A stretch of 64,000 bases of DNA from Phascolarctos cinereus (taxonomy: Eukaryota > Chordata > Mammalia > Diprotodontia > Phascolarctidae): the NCBI RefSeq assembly GCF_002099425.1, contig NW_018344004.1:2383501-2447500 (forward strand). Direction: 5' to 3'. Position 1 is the first letter of the stretch; each line of letters opens with the position of its first letter. Below are positions 58,881 through 64,000 of this stretch, one piece after another. The position numbers were made by a program, and so were the translations under genes. The notes beneath the pieces are model-generated. The model saw only the letters and a program-made list of their open reading frames with translations. It was not told the DNA's origin and did not search any database.

Positions 58881-60469
58881 ATCATGGAGTGAATAGCTTC
58901 AACTTGCCTAATTCTAATTTTTAAAGAATTATTTTCTTCCATGAGTCTTTGTTCCTCTTTTTCCATTTGGCCAGTTTTACTTTTTAAGGAGTTCTCTTTT
59001 TCAGTGAATTTTTGTACGTCTTTTTCCATTTGGCCAATTCTGCTTTTTAAGATATTTTTCTCTTCATTGAATTTTTAAGCTGTTATTTTTTTCAGTACTT
59101 TTTTTTGGTACCTCATCACCAAGCTGTTGACTCTTTTTTCATGAGTTTCTTGGATCACTCTCATTTCTTTTCCCAGTTTTTCCTCTACCTCTCTTACTTG
59201 ATTTCTAAAATCTTTTTTGAACTTTTCCAGGAATTCTTTTTGGGTCTCATACCAATTCATATTTTTCTTGAATCTTTGAGTATAGGAGTTTTATTATCTT
59301 CTGAGTTTGTGTTTTGATCTTCTTTGTCACCATAGTAACTTTCTGTGGTCAGGTTCTTTTATTGTTGTTTGCTCATTTCTCCAGCCTCTTTAATGACTTT
59401 GAATTTTATGTTAAATTTGGGCTTTGTTCCTAGGGTGAAGGGAGCATTATGCCAAGCTTCAGATTTTTTGTGAAGCTGTTTTCAGAGTTCTTGGGTTCTG
59501 TAAGTTTTCAGTTCTAAGATGGTATGATCCTAAGGGGAGATGTGTTTACTGCTGTCCTGGCCTATGCTGTAGTCTGAGTGACCAAAAACAGTCTTTTCTA
59601 CCCTTGAGCTATAACCAGCATTTTCCCATGCTAGCGTTCCTCCTTGCCAGGACTGTGACCCAGGTCTGTGACCCGGATCTGTGTATGGGCAGTGCAAAAG
59701 AGTCATGCTCCATTGCCACCAAAGGGATCCCTGTAATCTCCTTCTGATCAGCTGCACGCCCCCTTTATTATCTGTGGGCTGAACTTCAGAAGCCACTGCT
59801 ACAGCTGATTTAGTTATCCCCAAGGCCTTTTGCTGGTTTGCTGGAGCAAGGCCTCGCTAACATAGCCTGTGCATGACTTTGCTCTGTTTTAACCCACAGT
59901 GGGCCTTCATTGCTGACCTTCTAAGTTGTCTTGAGCTGGAAAATTGTTTCACACCTGCCTTTTATGGGTTCCGCTGCTCCAAAATTTATTTTGAGGCATT
60001 ATTTAAACTTGTTTGGAGGAGAATTTGGGAGAGCTTATGTGAGTCTGTGCCTTTTCTCTGCTCTCTTGGCTCTGCCACCACCTTTTTTGTTACTATTTGA
60101 CTTCAGTGTGCCTGTGTAAGATTGTGTCTTGTCTTCTTCTCTGTACCCAGCCCATACATATTCTGACTTAGGGTTATTAGGCAGAAACCCTGTTCCTTTA
60201 CCCTGCAGGCTGCCCAGATATCTTTGATTTAAGAGAATTCCCTGTTCCTGAAGGCTATTCCTTCCCAATATTTCATTACTTTTGTATTGTTCCAGGTTGT
60301 CTTTAGAGTAATAACAGTCTCATGAAAGTAAATACCTGAGTATTATAGGAATTCTCTTTTTGTCCACTTTAAGGAAATCTCTCTGCATAATAAAGTCATA
60401 GAAAATAAACAGAAAGGATGTTAAATATCATTTAGGTAATGAATTATTTTGATTCATAATTTTTTAGAC

Positions 60470-60725
60470 AATAAATTCCGAAGAGAGCCAGCACTGTATT
60501 ATTTAAACGTCTTCCTGACCTCCTCTACCAAGTGCCTAGCACAGTGCACATTAGGCAAGCTTACCAAATACTTGTAAAATTAAATCTTCACTAACTCTTC
60601 TGTCATCTCCCATTTTACAAAGGCCAAAGAGGTTAAAGGGATTTGTTTGAGATATTCCAGCTGATAAGTTTTAGAGCCAGGACTCAGACTCATGTCTTTT
60701 CATTCTTAATTCACTAAAGCATGAT
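60470..60725. repeat. L2 3' end (+) and MIR fragment (-)
   Basis: 60470-60600 'caagtgcctagcacagtgca'; 60600-60720 'catctcccattttacaaagg', 'gagccaggactcagactcat'. Confidence 0.55.
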
Positions 60726-61230
60726 TTTGGGAATCATTTCTATGCTGTTATTAAGGGTAGACATAGTCTCCTAATGGCTTAACTTATATTAATAAATTTG
60801 GACAATAACTCCCTGATCTGATTTTTTATTGTATTAAAGTAGTTAATTTGAATTCTGTATTCTTGAAATTTGTGACATTCGATGTGACTTAGTAGTTTAT
60901 AAATTATAAAATAGTCCCATGTATGTCTTTATGACTGAGTCACAAATCATTTCCCATATATCTCAATTCTTTTGACACTTTACACATTTTAATTTTTATA
61001 ATTTTTTGTACTTACTAGGTTCTATTCTTTATTGCTGCATTAATTCATTTGAGACCATCGAGAGCCCACACAACATTTTTGCATTTCATGCCATCTAGAC
61101 TGGAGAATATTTGCCATTCACTAGTGTGTTTGAAGGATGAATGAGTTAAGATCTATAAAATGTTTTGAACTTATTAAACCAAAGACACTATGTAACCTTA
61201 CAAAGTATTAGCATCATCTTCATCTTATCA
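60725..61230. other. PMS1 intron 3, nothing recognised
   Basis: AT-rich sequence with no repeat or exon signature. Confidence 0.4.
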
Positions 61231-61745
61231 TCACTCTCCTCTTACAGCTGATATGTAATCATTTATTCAGGAGCATCTAGTAAGCCACTGGCACAGTTAG
61301 TATTAGAACTCAGTTCCAGGCCATCCTTTCCTTGTGACACCAGCTTGGGTCAGGTGGCTAGTTCTTTGGAGAATAGAAATAGAATTCAGTTGACCTTGGC
61401 ATTTTGGAGAAGAGAGTGTATAAATACAGGGTGGCTTTTAAAGGTACAGTCATAGGATAATTCATTTGGAAAAAATAAAATGCCTCCAGGAAATTATAAG
61501 TAAGCATTAATACATTCTCTTTGAGAGAGGGGAATCTATTTGTAGGTAGTTGGCTTGAATTGTATTATGTGGAATTTAAGTAATTTTAGGAAAATTTTTT
61601 GGTTATGAGTTGTAAGATACTAGAAAGTAGTTTGAGAAAGGGCTTGAAGAATCACTTAAATGTTTGGGTGTGTAATCCTGCCTGATGATGTGTCATGTGC
61701 AAGGAACAGCTAGAAAGCCAATGTCACTAGATTGATGAAGCTGAC
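61230..61745 (-). repeat. MIR fragment and L2 remnants
   Basis: 61230-61340 'tagtattagaactcagttcc' (MIR, reverse); 61350-61745 'catgtgcaaggaacagctag' and 'aaagccaatgtcactagatt' resemble reverse L2 body. Confidence 0.45.
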
Positions 61746-62077
61746 ATGTTAGGAATTAGGAATTCCACCTCCTACTTACCACATTTGATCATCTTCTTCC
61801 CTTTCAATTTCTCTAAAAGAGAATGAGTGAAGAAAAAGTTAATATTCTGAGCTATCATATGGCCTCTGCTGTGTTCAGAGTTACATTTCTATGGCCAGAA
61901 ATAGCAACTTAGGATTCCTTTTCATTCCAGAAATAAATGATTTCTTTAGTTTGTTTTTTTTTTTCCTTTTGACCTTATTCATAAATGGTGTTTATGCAAA
62001 ATTTATCTTGAATATTAAAAATTCTTTCTGTGGTATGTACGAAAGTCATGGGGTTCAGATTGTATGTGAAAAATTTG

Positions 62078-62210
62078 TATGTATATATATATATATACGC
62101 ACACATATATACATATAGATATACATATATACATATAGATATACATATATACATATAGATATACATATATATACATATAGATATACATGTACATACATAT
62201 ATACATATAG
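62078..62210. repeat. AT-rich minisatellite, ~20-bp unit
   Basis: After a short (TA)n, the unit 'atacatatatacatatagat' repeats about five times with small variations. It lies about 0.47 kb upstream of PMS1 exon 4. Confidence 0.9.
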
Positions 62211-62214
62211 CTTG

Positions 62215-62680
62215 CTTTTAAAAACTCAATAAAATTGACTTGGTATATAAAATGTAAGTGGGGAAAAAAGTTCATTTTTCAGTTATAAAAGTATTAATGT
62301 GATTCTATCTAAAAGCAAACTCTATAGTGCATTTAAATCTGTTTTACAAAAAAAAATTTTTTTTTCATGAATGAGACTTATGTAAATAGGAATTCCAAGT
62401 GCAATGTTATGCCACAATGAAAATGTAGTCTACAAAACTCACCATGAGTAATTTTCAGTGTAAAACATTTTATCATGTAATTATAATATATAAATATCAT
62501 AAATTATATATTATATGATTATATTACATGAAACATTCTACTTTAATTTTGTGAATGAAAGTTGCCACAGAAGTTAAAATTTCTAATTATGTAGAGTTAT
62601 GAATAAGGATTATTTGAAATCTAGGTTAGCTTATGGGCCCACTTTAAACATTTAAAAATCACTTTATTTGAATTTTTTTT
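62215..62680. other. PMS1 intron 3 end, nothing recognised
   Basis: Very AT-rich, including the palindromic-looking 'aaattatatattatatgatt'; ends in the polypyrimidine tract of exon 4. Confidence 0.45.
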
Positions 62681-62683
62681 CAG

Positions 62684-62786
62684 GTTTTAATTACAACAAA
62701 GACAGCCGCTGACAATTTTAGCACCCAGTATGTTTTAGATAGCAGTGGTCATATCGTTTCCCAAAAGCCTTCACATCTTGGACAAG
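62684..62786 (+). CDS. PMS1: PMS1 coding exon (residues 106-139)
   Basis: Acceptor is a long T tract ending TTTCAG (AG at 62682-62683); donor GACAAG|GTAAAG with last exon base 62786. The 103 nt give 34 codons plus one base of Gly140, ending in HLGQG, the start of the GQGT motif IV of MutL ATPases. The phase matches the preceding exon. The upstream intron (50501-62683) is about 12.2 kb. The rest of PMS1 (transducer domain, HMG box, MLH1-binding C terminus) lies right of the window. Confidence 0.96.
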
Positions 62787-63119
62787 GTAAAGAAAGAAAT
62801 TTTACAATGTTGTTTTCTCTTTCTCATCTGTATCTCATTCAGCAAATTTCAAAACCTCATGCAAGTTTTATACCCATCCTTGTTATCAAAACCTTGTTTG
62901 TCGTTGATAATTAGTTGGAACTGCTAAGGCCAGTTGCTTAAAGACTAATTCTCAGCCCAGATGCTGACCAACCATATCAGAAATGCTTATAATTATTTAC
63001 AAGGGTAGTACAGCAAGAGAATATGAATGGATCAAATAACATGCTCTTGTCTACAACAACATATTATATTAAAGCACTAAAAGTAAAAACATTTGACTAT
63101 TATCAATGTTACAGATGAA

Positions 63120-63785
63120 ATTCACTCATTCAGCAAACTTTTATTTCACATGCCTACTGTATGTAAAGCACTGTGCTAGGTGCTGGGCAATTTAAAGGCA
63201 AAACTGAAGCAGTTCCTCCTCTTTTACACTTTATTAGGGGAAGAACATGTACCCACAAGTGTATACAAAGTTATTTCAGGAGGAAAGAGCCCTAAGAAGT
63301 GGGGAGTAGCAAAATACTTTATGGCGCCTGATAGAAACCTCTGAGGAGGAGTCTCAAGAGGCACAGGTGAGGAAGAGGTACATTCCAGACATTTTTGCTG
63401 GTAATAGTGACCCAATTTTTTTGTGCTTTACACATCCACTCATTTATTTTTAATTATAAGTGATATCTTGCCTATTTATACAACCCCTTTATAGATGTTC
63501 ATTTCTCAATTGTAAGGATAAAATCTCTAAACTAGAATTTCATATGTATTCTTTAGTTTTTTCTCCTTCTTCTTGCTGATACTTTTCATTTTAATTGAAT
63601 ATTTTCAAAGCGACTACTATATAGAAAGCACTGTGGTAGACACTGGGGAATATATGAAGATTGTTATGCATGTCTACATAAAATTTACAGTATAATAAGG
63701 GAATACAACACATACATATGGAACTATAGTATGAAATAGGTTATAATAAGTGTGTGTGTGTGTACTTAAAATGTATACCTCTGCT
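63120..63785 (-). repeat. L2 3' end fragments
   Basis: 63120-63420: 'attcagcaaacttttatttc', 'gcactgtgctaggtgctgg'. 63590-63785: 'cgactactatatagaaagca', 'ctgtggtagacactgggga', with (GT)n at 63751-63762. The stretches 62790-63120 and 63785-64000 show nothing recognisable. Confidence 0.6.
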
Positions 63786-64000
63786 AATAAGATCAATGAA
63801 GTTGTAAGAGTATTATAGATGGGAACTAATTAAATTTGTAGTCAAAGGAATTGTCTTTGGAGTATTTGCCCTTTTTTCTTCCAAATTGCCTTGTAAATTG
63901 ATAATTTAATTTTATAGTTTCTTATTTTTCGGAGTAGCATATTTTTCTAAATTCTTCCTGACTTTAAATATAAAGTAATTAGGATTATTTTTCCAAAGAT

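Larger units (their letters stand above)
55945..60081 (-). mobile_element. Second full-length ORF2-deleted L1 (HAL1-like)
   Basis: Reverse orientation. The 5' end at about 60081 reads GGCAGAGCCAAG as in the copy at 22487; 5' UTR about 59400-60080 ('tgaaacaattttccagctca'). ORF1 coiled-coil region lies about 58480-59390; the minus strand at 59075-59260 encodes FRNQVREVEEKLGKEMRVIQ, as in the other copy. The inter-ORF segment is about 57060-58480. ORF2 is lost at the same point as in the first copy (57036-57062: 'cacagttatgattgctatg' = ORF2 start). The 3' end runs to 'attttattttccccaatta' near 55965. Two younger insertions are inside. Target duplication not found. Confidence 0.85.

Noticed and set aside
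62078-62210. Regularly spaced repeats as a CRISPR array.
   Set aside because: No unique spacers; it is a simple AT-rich tandem repeat in a vertebrate intron.

Overview
This is mammalian nuclear DNA, almost certainly from a marsupial. The exons encode recognisable mammalian proteins with GT-AG introns. The intervening DNA is dense with marsupial-type interspersed repeats: a short tRNA-derived SINE beginning GGGGGCAGCTAGGTGG, Mar1-like CORE-SINEs, MIR/Ther-type SINEs, L2, and L1 together with L1-derived elements that have lost most of ORF2. The abundance of the short SINE suggests an Australian marsupial, but I cannot name the species.

Genes. Three genes lie in the order OSGEPL1 (-), ORMDL1 (-), PMS1 (+), the order I recall from human 2q32. 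OSGEPL1 (mitochondrial tRNA t6A37 synthesis) contributes two coding exons (1187-1574 and 4019-4258) and a probable untranslated first exon in a CpG island near 19.0-19.2 kb; the rest lies off the left edge. ORMDL1 (ER-membrane regulator of serine palmitoyltransferase) is complete: coding exons at 38687-38867, 35521-35672 and 29710-29845 give a full 153-residue protein. PMS1 (MutL-family mismatch-repair protein) starts from a CpG island shared with ORMDL1 near 40.0-40.9 kb. Its coding exons at 46854-47002, 50318-50500 and 62684-62786 give the first 139 residues, including three of the GHKL ATPase motifs; the remainder lies off the right edge. The three genes have unrelated roles and share no visible pathway; the ORMDL1/PMS1 link is the shared promoter.

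Layout. 0-19 kb: OSGEPL1 and its introns, holding L1, L2 and SINE copies, a Ty3/Gypsy-like pol fossil (about 7.6-8.3 kb) and a long L1 with endonuclease and RT regions (11.7-16.5 kb). 19-28 kb: intergenic, with one full-length L1-derived element flanked by a perfect 16-bp target duplication (22487-26079). 28-40.5 kb: ORMDL1, with a hAT transposase fossil (30.9-31.8 kb) and an internally deleted Tigger-like element (33.8-34.6 kb). 40.5-64 kb: PMS1, whose introns are almost filled with L2, SINEs and L1 pieces, including a second full-length element of the same ORF2-deleted type (about 55.9-60.1 kb, minus).

I found no operon, CRISPR, phage or defence system. The most informative points concern repeat biology: two full-length L1-derived elements sharing one ORF2 deletion, an apparent copied insertion of about 275 bp inside a SINE, a 287-bp tandem duplication inside an L1 RT region, and a three-unit SINE array. 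A possible uORF overlapping the ORMDL1 start is the main gene-regulation point. All family names are from memory of family features, without any database search.
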